From an uncultured Bacteroidales bacterium (lineage in GTDB: Bacteria; Bacteroidota; Bacteroidia; Bacteroidales; Paludibacteraceae): a stretch of DNA of 64,000 nucleotides. Under the pieces are notes generated by a model. The model searched no databases. It saw only the letters and a list, made by a program, of their open reading frames with translations, and was not told the DNA's origin. The translations under genes and the position numbers were made by a program. The stretch's first letter is position 1. Every line of letters begins with the position of its first letter. The DNA is taken from NCBI GenBank assembly GCA_934667275.1, contig CAKULK010000013.1, positions 5,688 to 69,687 of the forward strand, read 5' to 3'. Below are positions 9,058 through 17,932 of this stretch, in pieces.

Positions 9058-9595
9058 GGAGCGTCATCTGGATGAGGTAAAACACAGCATAGTTGAGCAT
9101 ATCGAAATAGTTGCCATCGGCGCCCTCGGAGATGAGGGTCTTGTTGTCGTTGGCGGCGATAGCCTTGTTGCGGTTGATTTTGGTGAGAATAATGTCGGTC
9201 AGCGACGAGGGGAACATATCCCGCCATGCCTCGCCGTAGTCGTGGTTCTTGCGCAGCATGAGGGCTTTGGCTTCCGCCATGTAGTCATCGTAGAGTTCCA
9301 TAGCCCGCTCGCGTGTCATATCCACGCTGTCGGCAAAGCCTTGGCGCAACTGTATGAGTCCGATGATGCTGTAGTTCACTATCGCCATCATCTCGCCCTC
9401 CACGCTCTCGCCCACCAGATTGACACCTGTCATCTCTATCTCGCGCACGCGCTTGGCTTTGATAAACAACTGGTCATTCACCGTTTGCGGGCGCATGATG
9501 CGCCAACTGGGTCCGTAGTCGCGCATCTTCAACTCGTAGATGCGCCGACAACGGGCTACGATTTCGTCGTATTGCTCGGAAGTATTCATTGACAA
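9050..9595 (-). CDS. DUF1599 domain protein (nucleotide-modification-associated family)
   Basis: The 181-residue product matches the DUF1599 family, with two similar halves. Each half holds a K-x-HDYG or K-x-RDYGPSW-type motif (KMRDYGPSWR near residue 27 and KNHDYGEAWR near residue 115). The family is common next to tpiA in Bacteroidales. Its biochemical role is not known to me, though the domain has been linked in silico to nucleotide modification. Its stop overlaps the DoxX-like start. The C10 peptidase stop codon lies at 9596, immediately upstream. Confidence 0.85.
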   Translation of the reverse strand: MSMNTSEQYDEIVARCRRIYELKMRDYGPSWRIMRPQTVNDQLFIKAKRVREIEMTGVNLVGESVEGEMMAIVNYSIIGLIQLRQGFADSVDMTRERAMELYDDYMAEAKALMLRKNHDYGEAWRDMFPSSLTDIILTKINRNKAIAANDNKTLISEGADGNYFDMLNYAVFYLIQMTLHE

Positions 9596-12500
9596 TTAAG
9601 AATTAATTAGTATCTTGGTGGTATGGTTTGCAGAACGAATGAGGTACACTCCTGCAACAGGTGCGGTAAAGGTGGTGTGCGTTGTGGCAGGAGTGGCGAG
9701 GAGTAAGTTGCCCATAAGGTCGTAAATATAGAGGGATTGTGGGGTGGATGTGGTGATGGTGGCAGTACGGTCCGCAACGGAAATAGTTAGACCATCCGCA
9801 GGGGTGTCAGGGAGTGCCGTGCTCTTTGCAAAGAAAGCCGTCAGCGTTAAGTTGTCGGTCATAATGACGGTGCGGAGAGGATTGGTGTTGGCATCACTCC
9901 AGAAGTTGAATACATAACCCTTGTCGGGGAGTGCCTCCAATACCACTTCAGAACCCCTCGGGTAACGGTCCAACAGGGGCGAGACATGGACATCGCCGCC
10001 ATCGCCCGCCGAGACGGTAAGGGTGTAGTACTCCAAAGGAGCGGCTTTGGCAGTGAACTGCGGCGTAATCTGCACGGGTTGCGTAACGGTGAAAGAATAG
10101 AGGTTCTGCGTAACAGTATCGCCATTGACAGTCCAGCCCGTGAAGTCGTAGTTCTCTTCGGGTACGGCAAAGATAGTGAACTCCGTGCCGTCATCTACCG
10201 TGTAGTAGTCTGCGCTCGGGGTAGTGTAGCCGCCTTCTACGGGTGCGATAACGACTTGATGTTGCTTGACAGTCTCAAAAGCAGCGGTGAGGCGAATGTC
10301 GCCAGAGACAACGAGCGTCCTCATGAATTGCGTGCTGCCGTCACTCCAACGGGTAAAGCGATAGCCTGCAGCGGGTGTGGCTTTTATCACAACTATGTCA
10401 CCATGGTTATACGTACCATTAACCTCGGTATTGACCGTGCCGCCCTCACCTGCAGCGATAGCCACCGTGTAGGTGTTGGTATTCACTTGGGAATTGATAC
10501 TGAAAGGTACCTCCGTGGCTTCGTCAATATAAAAGGTTTCGTCTTCATTCACGGGACGAACACTCAAGTTGTACTGCCCATCCGGAATGTTGGTGATTTG
10601 TACCTGATAGTCATAGGTCATGGATTCATACAGCAAATCTCGCGTATCAGTATCATATAGCCCTACTTCGAAAACAACGGCATTGCTGGTCCATGCGGCA
10701 GAGATACTATTGCCATTGGTGGTGACTTGCAGGTCCGTAACTTTGTAGGACAGCACGCGCGGCACATCGAAAGCCTCACCAAAGTCGTAACCTATACGAT
10801 AGTCATCTGCATCATAGGCATCCACCCGCCACGTGTAGGTACCCGCTAACTCAAAAGTATGGATAAAGACGGGTTCGTATATCTCGTACGCCACATACGT
10901 GTAGCCTTTGGAATAAACAGTGATAAGATAGCGGTCGGCAGGCAGTTGCGAATCCCATGTGAAGTAATAGGTGATGCTGTCGGTGGTGGAAGCCTGCATA
11001 TTGGCGGGCTGATACGGATTCTCGCGCGTGGTGACAGGTGTGCCTTCGACAAAGTCGGAAACAGGCATACCATTCTCATCGAGAGAACGCACGCGCCAGT
11101 TGAACGAATAGACACCGTTGAATATCAGTCCCACTCTCGGTTCTTCACGGTAGTAGGTTGATATTTCGCCTGTTTGTGCATCTTCCAACACGAACTCGTA
11201 GTGGGGAGCCTGCTGCTCGGTTTTCCACGAAAACTCCACCCCTGTTGCCTTGACAAAGGTTTGCAAGTCATAAGGCTGCCAAGCGGCAGTGAATGCGTCG
11301 CAGAAAGTGGGCAGGAGTTTCCACGCTTGGTCAGCATCTATTATGGCAGCCAGTTGGAAACATGCGTCGGAAGCAAAGAAAGGTGAATCATACGTCTGTT
11401 GGCAGCCTTTCCAACCCGCGGCAGACACATCCTGGTTGACAACGAGGTAGGCAACAGAGTCCGCCATGGTGGAAACGGTAGCGGTCCACCAACCGTCCTC
11501 GGAGAGTTGCGCCTGAATGATTTGACCGGCTTGTCCCTGCTCCCACCACCAATAGTACAGTCCGCGGGAGGTGTCGAAGACGGTGTCCGAAACCATGCGT
11601 GTGCGAATGGTGATGTCATGCAAATGGGGTGCCTCCTTGTGCTGATAGACATAGCCCGATAGCAGTTCGGGTGTGGTACCGTTGTAGTTCTGCAAAGGCG
11701 CGAATATCACCACGTGGTCGCCTAACTCTATTTCCGTTCCCGTAGAGAAAGCCTCGTTGTCGAGCCAACGTGTGTTGAACGAATAGAGTTGGTTGTTCGT
11801 AGTACCATCATCGGAAATATAGAACCGTGCCGAGCCATGCTGACGGATTTGAGAGGGAGTGTTCACCATTTGGGAGATGGTGCCCTGTACGAGATACGGG
11901 ATATTGGTTTTGCGCGTGGATGCAAATGACTGAATGAGCGCAAGAGCATCGGACGCGGACAGGGCGGTGACGGTGGTGTTTTCCAATGTGGAGTAGTAGA
12001 GTTTGCGGTCGGTGGCATCATACTTGCTGATGGCCATCTGGTCGGCAGAAATGGTGACGGTGTTGATATAGGACTTGTTGTATGCCACAATGTTGAAGGC
12101 AAAAACATAGTTGCCGATGCTGTCGAGCGTGACAGTGACGGTGCCGTCCGAGAGTTCGGCAGAGACCAGTGCATCATCCACCATATATTGGAGGGAAGTC
12201 CAATAGGGGTTGCTGACCATGCTGCCATATTCTGCCATATCCGAGAGCCTGTATGTGCCGACGACAGAGGTACGGTTGTCAGGAACTACCCCAAATTCCC
12301 ATATAGAGCCTGCTGTTTGTTTGCCATCGGTAGAGGCATAGTCGGAGGTTGCCAGCGTCAGGTGCAGGAAGGTCTGCCCCACACCATCGGTATAGTCAAG
12401 AATCATAGCCTGTGTGAATTCGACATCCGCTATGCCATCATGGTTGACAGTACCTTTGCCGACAAAGACAGAGTCCGCCGTGATTGTCACAGGGAACCGG

Positions 12501-14053
12501 CGTTCGCCGCGGGCAATCTTGGTAAGGATAGGATATACCGAAGTGGTGCCTTGGGGTTGGTAGCCGAGGGAGAACTCATAGTCACCTGTCTTCAGGTCAT
12601 TGATATACTGATTGAGAATGTACTCATCGAAATACCAACCAGAAAGAAGTTCATACTCAAGTCCTGTGACGACAGAGGTATAGAGTGCGTTGTCCTTATA
12701 TATAAGGATAGCCACGTTTCCCGATGCGTTGTTCGCGGAGATGTTCGTGAATGTGGAAATGCGGAAATCGAAACGGTCGCCCCGTCGCATGCGCGAGGGA
12801 GAGGTGATAGTCACTTCATCCGCCGTCAAGGTTGATACGGGTGCTCCGCCGCGGTCAGGTTGGATACCTATATAAGCAGTAACCTGCTCCGTGAAACCTT
12901 GCCCGCTGGCTGCGCCACCCGTGCCCTGATAATAAGGATCGAGCGAGGAAATGGCGAAATAGCCGTCGGAATAACCATCCCAGCCCCAGTTGATGTGAAC
13001 ATAGCCGTTGGACTGCATGCCATCGAGAACAAAGGCATGCCCTTCATCTTGGGTAGTACGCCCGTTTACAAGGATTGGGTGATTGGCTTGGAGGTCTTGC
13101 CCGATGAGTGTGAGCATCTCGGTCTCGTCCATGCAATCCTTGGGCAATGCCCGAATGGCGGCATCGTAACCGAAATATGTACGTAAGGCAGCAAGCATGG
13201 CAGCCGTTACTGCGCCACTAGCATCGTGCCCGTAGTTCATGTCGCAGGATATGCCGATGGTTGCCATAAGGGTAGCAACCGCGGTGGCTTGGGTGTCGGA
13301 GTAATTGCCTTTATAGGAAGGGAGCATGTTTGCCCAATCGAAAGTAGTGTTGGCGAAGTCTGCCGAGAGGGTTTGGTTGTTCCATTGGTAAGAGTGCGAG
13401 CCGGTTCCCTTGGCGGGGTGCTTGTGATGGTACATGATTTGCGCCGCGGCGGTGGCAACACAGCCCGTGGGGCAGTGGTCGCCATTGACTTTAGGGCATA
13501 GGTTGTTGAAAGGAGTACCTTGACCCCAGACGGTTTGTCCGAGGAGGGGTGCGACGGTGGGATAGGTGGTTGCGGCATCGGTTGCGGAGGAATTGGCGGC
13601 AGCAGCGTGGAAATTGGCAGCGGCTGCCTTGAGGTTGGCGGCGGAGTTGTCGGAGAGTGAGGCTATCTCGGAAGCATACATGCGCAACCAGAAATGCATG
13701 TTGTCGGGAATGTTGTCGGAATCGAAATGACCGTTGTCCGTATAGCCGAGAATGGCACGCGTACGGTCGTCGGCAGAGACAATGACAAAGCCGCCATCAT
13801 CGGAAGTAGTGTTGAAGACGTAGAGCGCAGGGGTAGCGGTGTCGGTCTGCGTCTGGGTGTACGCCAGTTGCATGGGCTGCGCCGGTCGGGAGGCAGATAG
13901 TGCGCGGCGGATACGCTGGACGGAAGAGACAGAAGGCTGATTGTCAGCGGCAAAGCGTCCTGCGATTTGCATAGCCTCTTCCATGGTGCGCGGGCTGGCA
14001 AAGGTGAGCGTTGCCATAACCACAATAATAAATAGTGTAAAGAAACGTTTCAT
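9596..14053 (-). CDS. secreted C10 (streptopain-like) cysteine peptidase with InlB B-repeats and T9SS sorting domain
   Basis: This is a 1485-residue multidomain exoprotein. A signal peptide (about 1-19) is followed by a propeptide with the Spi-type pattern GGFVIVSADDRTRAILGY (about 88-104). The C10 catalytic domain has the nucleophile in HCPTGCVATA (Cys about 198) and the catalytic His in DEGHAFVLDG (about 339), followed by INWGWDG. A long beta-rich middle part follows, then three InlB-type B-repeats (about 1210-1415, for example GYRFTRWSDGS and YDFTGWTVNG). The end matches a type IX secretion type A domain (LYIYDLMGNLLL, then GVYLIRS and KILINS). It is predicted to cross the outer membrane by T9SS. 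It lies 169 nt downstream of hisS. Clotting or host targets cannot be inferred from sequence. Confidence 0.93.
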   Translation of the reverse strand: MKRFFTLFIIVVMATLTFASPRTMEEAMQIAGRFAADNQPSVSSVQRIRRALSASRPAQPMQLAYTQTQTDTATPALYVFNTTSDDGGFVIVSADDRTRAILGYTDNGHFDSDNIPDNMHFWLRMYASEIASLSDNSAANLKAAAANFHAAAANSSATDAATTYPTVAPLLGQTVWGQGTPFNNLCPKVNGDHCPTGCVATAAAQIMYHHKHPAKGTGSHSYQWNNQTLSADFANTTFDWANMLPSYKGNYSDTQATAVATLMATIGISCDMNYGHDASGAVTAAMLAALRTYFGYDAAIRALPKDCMDETEMLTLIGQDLQANHPILVNGRTTQDEGHAFVLDGMQSNGYVHINWGWDGYSDGYFAISSLDPYYQGTGGAASGQGFTEQVTAYIGIQPDRGGAPVSTLTADEVTITSPSRMRRGDRFDFRISTFTNISANNASGNVAILIYKDNALYTSVVTGLEYELLSGWYFDEYILNQYINDLKTGDYEFSLGYQPQGTTSVYPILTKIARGERRFPVTITADSVFVGKGTVNHDGIADVEFTQAMILDYTDGVGQTFLHLTLATSDYASTDGKQTAGSIWEFGVVPDNRTSVVGTYRLSDMAEYGSMVSNPYWTSLQYMVDDALVSAELSDGTVTVTLDSIGNYVFAFNIVAYNKSYINTVTISADQMAISKYDATDRKLYYSTLENTTVTALSASDALALIQSFASTRKTNIPYLVQGTISQMVNTPSQIRQHGSARFYISDDGTTNNQLYSFNTRWLDNEAFSTGTEIELGDHVVIFAPLQNYNGTTPELLSGYVYQHKEAPHLHDITIRTRMVSDTVFDTSRGLYYWWWEQGQAGQIIQAQLSEDGWWTATVSTMADSVAYLVVNQDVSAAGWKGCQQTYDSPFFASDACFQLAAIIDADQAWKLLPTFCDAFTAAWQPYDLQTFVKATGVEFSWKTEQQAPHYEFVLEDAQTGEISTYYREEPRVGLIFNGVYSFNWRVRSLDENGMPVSDFVEGTPVTTRENPYQPANMQASTTDSITYYFTWDSQLPADRYLITVYSKGYTYVAYEIYEPVFIHTFELAGTYTWRVDAYDADDYRIGYDFGEAFDVPRVLSYKVTDLQVTTNGNSISAAWTSNAVVFEVGLYDTDTRDLLYESMTYDYQVQITNIPDGQYNLSVRPVNEDETFYIDEATEVPFSINSQVNTNTYTVAIAAGEGGTVNTEVNGTYNHGDIVVIKATPAAGYRFTRWSDGSTQFMRTLVVSGDIRLTAAFETVKQHQVVIAPVEGGYTTPSADYYTVDDGTEFTIFAVPEENYDFTGWTVNGDTVTQNLYSFTVTQPVQITPQFTAKAAPLEYYTLTVSAGDGGDVHVSPLLDRYPRGSEVVLEALPDKGYVFNFWSDANTNPLRTVIMTDNLTLTAFFAKSTALPDTPADGLTISVADRTATITTSTPQSLYIYDLMGNLLLATPATTHTTFTAPVAGVYLIRSANHTTKILINS

Positions 14054-14190
14054 GCCAATGTGGTTGGAGGAGTTAATAAATGTGGTTTGTTCCTGCTGTT
14101 GTTGCGTATTGAATTATTTTAATATATACAATAATCGTGGCTCAGGAATGCCCCAATTATCGATAGAAAAAAGGGTGCGCAAGAGGTAAG

Positions 14191-14234
14191 TATCGGTAGC
14201 CTATCCCTTGCGCATCCCTTGCTTATCCCTTGCT
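14191..14234. repeat. 11-bp-period tandem array overlapping the hisS stop codon
   Basis: Four 11-bp units run TATCGGTAGCC, TATCCCTTGCG, CATCCCTTGCT, TATCCCTTGCT. The same ATCCCTTGC core occurs at 1682-1712. The last unit covers the hisS stop codon (14223-14225) and encodes the final residues of HisRS. Confidence 0.85.
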
Positions 14235-15584
14235 GATTGTATGGATGACCTCTTCGGTTGTACACGGCTTTTGCTCGCCTGTTAACATATTTTTCAGCAT
14301 AACCTTGTTGGCAGCCATCTCGTCGCCTCCGACGATAGCCACGAAAGGTATGTGCTTGGCATCGGCATACGCCATCTGCTTCTTCATCTTGGCAGGCTCG
14401 GGGTACACCTCGACGCGCAGGTCCTGTTCGCGGAGCGTCTTTGCCCACGTGAGGGCGTAGCGCAGTTCGGCATCGCCGAAAGCGGCGAAGAGCAGTTGCG
14501 TGGTCTGGAGCATGTCCGCGGGGTAGAGGTCAAGTTCGGTGAGGACATCGTAAATGCGGTCAGCACCAAACGAGATGCCCACGCCGCTGACATCGGGGAG
14601 ACCAAAGATGCCGGTGAGGTTGTCGTAGCGGCCGCCACCCGTAATGCTGCCCATCTGCACGTCAAGTGCCTTAACCTCGAAGATGGCACCTGTGTAGTAG
14701 TTCAAGCCGCGGGCAAGGCAGAGGTCGAGGAGGACTGGAAGACCTCCCCTAACCCCTCCTTCGGAGGAGGGGGACTCGGAGTGACCGTACCCGCTCGCGG
14801 ATTCGTAAAGGTCGAAGATGGTGCGGAGTTCGCTGATGCCTTTCATGCCGATTTCGGATGTGGCAAGAATGGCAGAGAGTTGGTTGAGTTTGTCGGAGTT
14901 GCTGCCCGAGAGGTTGAGGATGGGCTGCAAGGCTGCGACGGCGGCGTCGGAGAGTCCGCGCTCGCGCAGTTCGTCGTTGACCTTATCCACGCCGATTTTG
15001 TCGAGTTTGTCGATGGCGATTGTGATGTCAATCATCTTGTCGGGCGCGCCAATGACCTCGGCGATGCCGGCAAGCACCTTGCGGTTGTTGATATGGAGGG
15101 CGACGCGAATGCCGAAACGACGGTACACCTCCTCGACAATCTGCATGAGTTCGACCTCACTAACCAGCGAGTTGGTGCCGATGATGTCCACGTCACACTG
15201 GTAGAATTCGCGGTAACGCCCTTTCTGCGGGCGGTCGGCGCGCCATACGGGTTGTATCTGGAAGCGGCGGAAAGGAAACTGGAGTTGGTCGCGATGTTGG
15301 ACGACATAGCGCGCGAAAGGCACGGTGAGGTCGTAACGCAAGCCCTTTTCGGGGACTTCGGCAGCCTTCTCGCCCGAGTTCTGGATGCGGAAAAGCAGTT
15401 TGTCGCCCTCTTCGCCGTACTTGCCCATAAGGGTGGAGATATTCTCCATGGCGGGGGTTTCGATTTGCTGGAAGCCGTAGAGGCGGAAGACCGACTTGAT
15501 GGTGTCGAAAATATAGTTGCGACGCGCCATTTCAATGGCTCCGAAATCGCGGGTACCTTTAGGTATGGAAGGCTTTTGTATCAT
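14223..15584 (-). CDS. hisS: histidyl-tRNA synthetase
   Basis: Starting at ATG 15584 (MIQKPSIPKGTRDFG) the enzyme has 453 residues and charges tRNA-His in the cytosol. Class II motifs are present: motif 2 around FRRFQIQPVWRADRPQKGR with YREFYQCDVD, and the His-specific ARGLNYYTGAIFE and GVGISFGADRIYD in motif 3. A stretch near residues 270-285 (SESPSSEGGVRGG) is absent from the usual family pattern and is encoded by a GC-rich palindromic element (14743-14775). An upstream in-frame ATG at 15644 would overlap waaA and is unlikely. The gap to waaA is 17 nt, so the two are probably one operon. Confidence 0.96.
   Translation of the reverse strand: MIQKPSIPKGTRDFGAIEMARRNYIFDTIKSVFRLYGFQQIETPAMENISTLMGKYGEEGDKLLFRIQNSGEKAAEVPEKGLRYDLTVPFARYVVQHRDQLQFPFRRFQIQPVWRADRPQKGRYREFYQCDVDIIGTNSLVSEVELMQIVEEVYRRFGIRVALHINNRKVLAGIAEVIGAPDKMIDITIAIDKLDKIGVDKVNDELRERGLSDAAVAALQPILNLSGSNSDKLNQLSAILATSEIGMKGISELRTIFDLYESASGYGHSESPSSEGGVRGGLPVLLDLCLARGLNYYTGAIFEVKALDVQMGSITGGGRYDNLTGIFGLPDVSGVGISFGADRIYDVLTELDLYPADMLQTTQLLFAAFGDAELRYALTWAKTLREQDLRVEVYPEPAKMKKQMAYADAKHIPFVAIVGGDEMAANKVMLKNMLTGEQKPCTTEEVIHTISKG
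14743..14775 (-). repeat. palindromic element inserted in frame in hisS
   Basis: The GC-rich block contains the inverted repeat CCTCC, TTC, GGAGG, flanked by further C and G runs. It encodes SPSSEGGVRGG in HisRS without disturbing the frame. It resembles the mobile intergenic palindromes common in Bacteroidota genomes, here tolerated in a surface loop. Copy number elsewhere cannot be judged from this window. Confidence 0.6.
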
Positions 15585-15601
15585 GATGTTTGCTGTATTT
15601 A

Positions 15602-16795
15602 CTATTTGAAGATTGCGTGGAAGATACGGCTGGTGGCACCGCACTCCGACTGCACGTATTCGGCGGCTTTCAGCCCCATCTCGTGCTGACGGAGGAAGGC
15701 TTCGTCGATGGCGTTGGTGAGGTCGGTGTAGTTGCGTACGGTGCGCGCCGCATCGGCATTAAGGAGCCCGCGGGCTTCGCGGAACTTCTTCCACTTGGGT
15801 CCGAAGACCACGGGCATGCCATAGACCGCCGCCTCAAGGGTGTTGTGTATGCCTTCGCCGAAACCGCCGCCGATGTATGCCACGTGCCCGTAGCGGTAGA
15901 TAGACGACAGCACGCCGATGGTGTCCACCAGCAGCACGCGGCACTTGTCGAGGCTCATCGGCGTCGCCTCCGAGTAACGCACGTAGCGTCCCTCGAAAAA
16001 CTGGAAGATATGGTGGAGATGCTGGGCGTCAATCTCGTGAGGCACCAGCACCAGTTTGGTATTCGGCCGCTCGGCGATGTAGCGCGCCAGCAGTTGCTCG
16101 TCGGGGCACCATGTGCTGCCCGCCACGAGTACACGCTCCGCACCCGCGGTGAAACCCTCCACGATGGGCAGGTCTTTGGCACGTTCTTTCACCTCCGACA
16201 CGCGATCGAACCGTGTATCACCCGCGACATCCACGTTGCTGATACCGTGCTTGTTGAGCAGCAGACGCGAGGCATCGTCCTGCACAAAGATGTGTTGGAA
16301 ACAGGTTAGCAGACGCAGATACGGCTTGCCCCACGGCAGAAAGAACAGTTGCCCCGGGCGGAAGATGGCGGAGATGAGATAAGTAGGCACGTGGTGATGC
16401 TTGAGAGCGTGGAGGTACGCCGGCCAGAACTCGTACTTGACGAAGATGGCGAGTTGCACATTCACGTTCTTCAGAAAGCGTTCCGCGTTGCGCTTGGTGG
16501 CAAAAGGCAGGTACACCACCTTGTCCACAAGGTCGTAATTCTTGCGCAGTTCGTAGCCCGACGGCGAGAAAAACGTGAGCAGTATGCAGCGGTCGGGCTG
16601 CTCCTGACGGAGACGCTCGATGACAGGGCGCGCCTGCTCGAACTCACCTACCGATGCGGCATGAAACCATACCACGGGGCTGCCGCCCAACGTCTTCAGT
16701 TCGTCCAACGCACGCTTCTGACCCGCCACCAACTTCTTGGCTTTCTTGTGCCCGAGGAGGGCGGCTAAGCGTACGAGAAAAAAGTACATGTACAT
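15602..16795 (-). CDS. waaA: 3-deoxy-D-manno-octulosonic acid (Kdo) transferase
   Basis: I set the start at ATG 16795 (MYMYFFLVRLAALLGHKKAKK), giving 397 residues; a second ATG two codons on is equally possible. The product matches WaaA/KdtA, which adds Kdo from CMP-Kdo to lipid A precursor at the inner face of the inner membrane. Visible signatures are WFHAASVGEFEQ, with the catalytic Glu, KYEFWPAYL, and the C-terminal GGFGEGIHNTLEAAVYG. An N-terminal hydrophobic segment anchors it. Longer in-frame extensions run through the divergent promoter and tsaD and are not credible. The promoter at 16820-16850 serves it. Confidence 0.95.
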   Translation of the reverse strand: MYMYFFLVRLAALLGHKKAKKLVAGQKRALDELKTLGGSPVVWFHAASVGEFEQARPVIERLRQEQPDRCILLTFFSPSGYELRKNYDLVDKVVYLPFATKRNAERFLKNVNVQLAIFVKYEFWPAYLHALKHHHVPTYLISAIFRPGQLFFLPWGKPYLRLLTCFQHIFVQDDASRLLLNKHGISNVDVAGDTRFDRVSEVKERAKDLPIVEGFTAGAERVLVAGSTWCPDEQLLARYIAERPNTKLVLVPHEIDAQHLHHIFQFFEGRYVRYSEATPMSLDKCRVLLVDTIGVLSSIYRYGHVAYIGGGFGEGIHNTLEAAVYGMPVVFGPKWKKFREARGLLNADAARTVRNYTDLTNAIDEAFLRQHEMGLKAAEYVQSECGATSRIFHAIFK

Positions 16796-16819
16796 ACCAC
16801 GTGCAATTAAATTATCCTG

Positions 16820-16850
16820 CAAAATTACAAAAAAAAATTGGATTGACCAA
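16820..16850 (-). promoter_or_regulatory. Bacteroidota-type promoter for waaA-hisS
   Basis: On the minus strand this reads TTG, 20 bp, TAATTTTG, with the -7 element about 25 nt before the waaA start. It overlaps the tsaD promoter on the other strand by 13 bp. Confidence 0.75.
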
Positions 16851-16868
16851 ATATTTTTCGTAATTTTG
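16838..16868 (+). promoter_or_regulatory. Bacteroidota-type promoter for tsaD
   Basis: The sequence reads TTG, 20 bp, TAATTTTG and ends 8 nt before the tsaD ATG, so the transcript would be leaderless or nearly so. Its -33 region lies inside the waaA promoter. Confidence 0.75.
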
Positions 16869-16876
16869 CAGCCGCA

Positions 16877-17932
16877 ATGGAAAGTGTAGTTATCTTGGCA
16901 ATAGAGTCCAGTTGTGACGACACCTCGGCGGCAGTCATTCGCGACGGCGTACTGCTGAGCAACGTGACGGCATCGCAGCGCGTGCATGAGGAGTTCGGGG
17001 GCGTGGTTCCCGAACTGGCGAGCCGCGCGCACCAATTGAACATCGTGCCAGTGGCGGACGCAGCCTTGCGTCGCGCGGGCGTGGGCAATAGGGAATTGAG
17101 TGCGATTGCCTTCACACGCGGCCCCGGATTGCTCGGCAGTCTGCTGGTCGGCACGGGCTTTGCCAAGGGCTTGGCATTGTCGCTCGGCATACCACTGGTG
17201 GAGGTCAACCACCTGCAAGGCCACGTGCTGGCACACTTTGTGGAGCCGTCGGCGGAACTGAAAGCCGCCACGCCGAGTATGGCGGGCGTGGAAATCAAAC
17301 ACCCGTCATTTCCGTTCCTCTGCCTGCTCGTCAGTGGCGGAAACAGCCAAATCGTCCTCGTGAAAGCGTACAACCAAATGGAAATCATCGGGCAGACCAT
17401 CGATGATGCCGCGGGCGAGGCGTTCGACAAATGCGCCAAGGTGATGGGGCTACCCTACCCTGGCGGTCCGTGGATTGACAAGTTGGCAAAAGAGGGCAAC
17501 CCGCAGGCGTACCAATTCTCCAAGCCCCATATTCAGGGCTACGACTACTCGTTCTCGGGACTCAAGACCTCGTTCCTCTATTTCCTGCGCGACCAACTCA
17601 AAGACACCCCCGACTTCATCGAGCAACACAAAGCGGATTTGTGCGCCTCGCTGCAAGCCACAGTGATTGATATTCTGATGAACAAACTCAAGCGTGCCGC
17701 ACTCGACTTGGACGTGCGCCAAGTGGCGGTGGCAGGCGGCGTGAGTGCCAACAGCGGGCTGCGGCAGGCGTTCATCGACTACGGCAAACGCTACCATTGG
17801 GAGGTATTCATACCGCCGTTCTCTTTCACCACGGACAACGCGGCGATGGTGTGCCAAGCGGGCTATTTCAAGTACCTTGATCACGATTTCTGCCCGATAG
17901 ACGCAGTGCCGTATGCCAAAACGAAGATTTGA
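16877..17932 (+). CDS. tsaD: tRNA N6-threonylcarbamoyladenosine (t6A37) transferase subunit TsaD
   Basis: This 351-residue protein is the catalytic subunit of the TsaB-TsaD-TsaE complex that places threonylcarbamoyl on A37 of ANN-decoding tRNAs. The ASKHA ATPase-fold signatures are complete: AIESSCDDTSAAVI at the start, SRAHQLNIVP, the metal-ligand pair in NHLQGHVLAH, LLVSGGNSQIVLV, GLPYPGG, VAGGVSANSGLR and TDNAAM near the end. It is divergent from waaA and overlaps the downstream exosortase gene by 20 nt. Confidence 0.97.
   Translation: MESVVILAIESSCDDTSAAVIRDGVLLSNVTASQRVHEEFGGVVPELASRAHQLNIVPVADAALRRAGVGNRELSAIAFTRGPGLLGSLLVGTGFAKGLALSLGIPLVEVNHLQGHVLAHFVEPSAELKAATPSMAGVEIKHPSFPFLCLLVSGGNSQIVLVKAYNQMEIIGQTIDDAAGEAFDKCAKVMGLPYPGGPWIDKLAKEGNPQAYQFSKPHIQGYDYSFSGLKTSFLYFLRDQLKDTPDFIEQHKADLCASLQATVIDILMNKLKRAALDLDVRQVAVAGGVSANSGLRQAFIDYGKRYHWEVFIPPFSFTTDNAAMVCQAGYFKYLDHDFCPIDAVPYAKTKI

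Noticed and set aside
7924..9075. A 383-codon plus-strand frame opposite the DoxX-like gene
   Set aside because: The product is rich in His, Arg and Val without membrane or domain pattern, while the opposite strand encodes a clear membrane protein.
14352..15689. A 445-codon open frame on the plus strand opposite hisS
   Set aside because: It is the antisense shadow of hisS: its coordinates mirror the real gene, its composition is that of reversed codons and no domain is recognisable.
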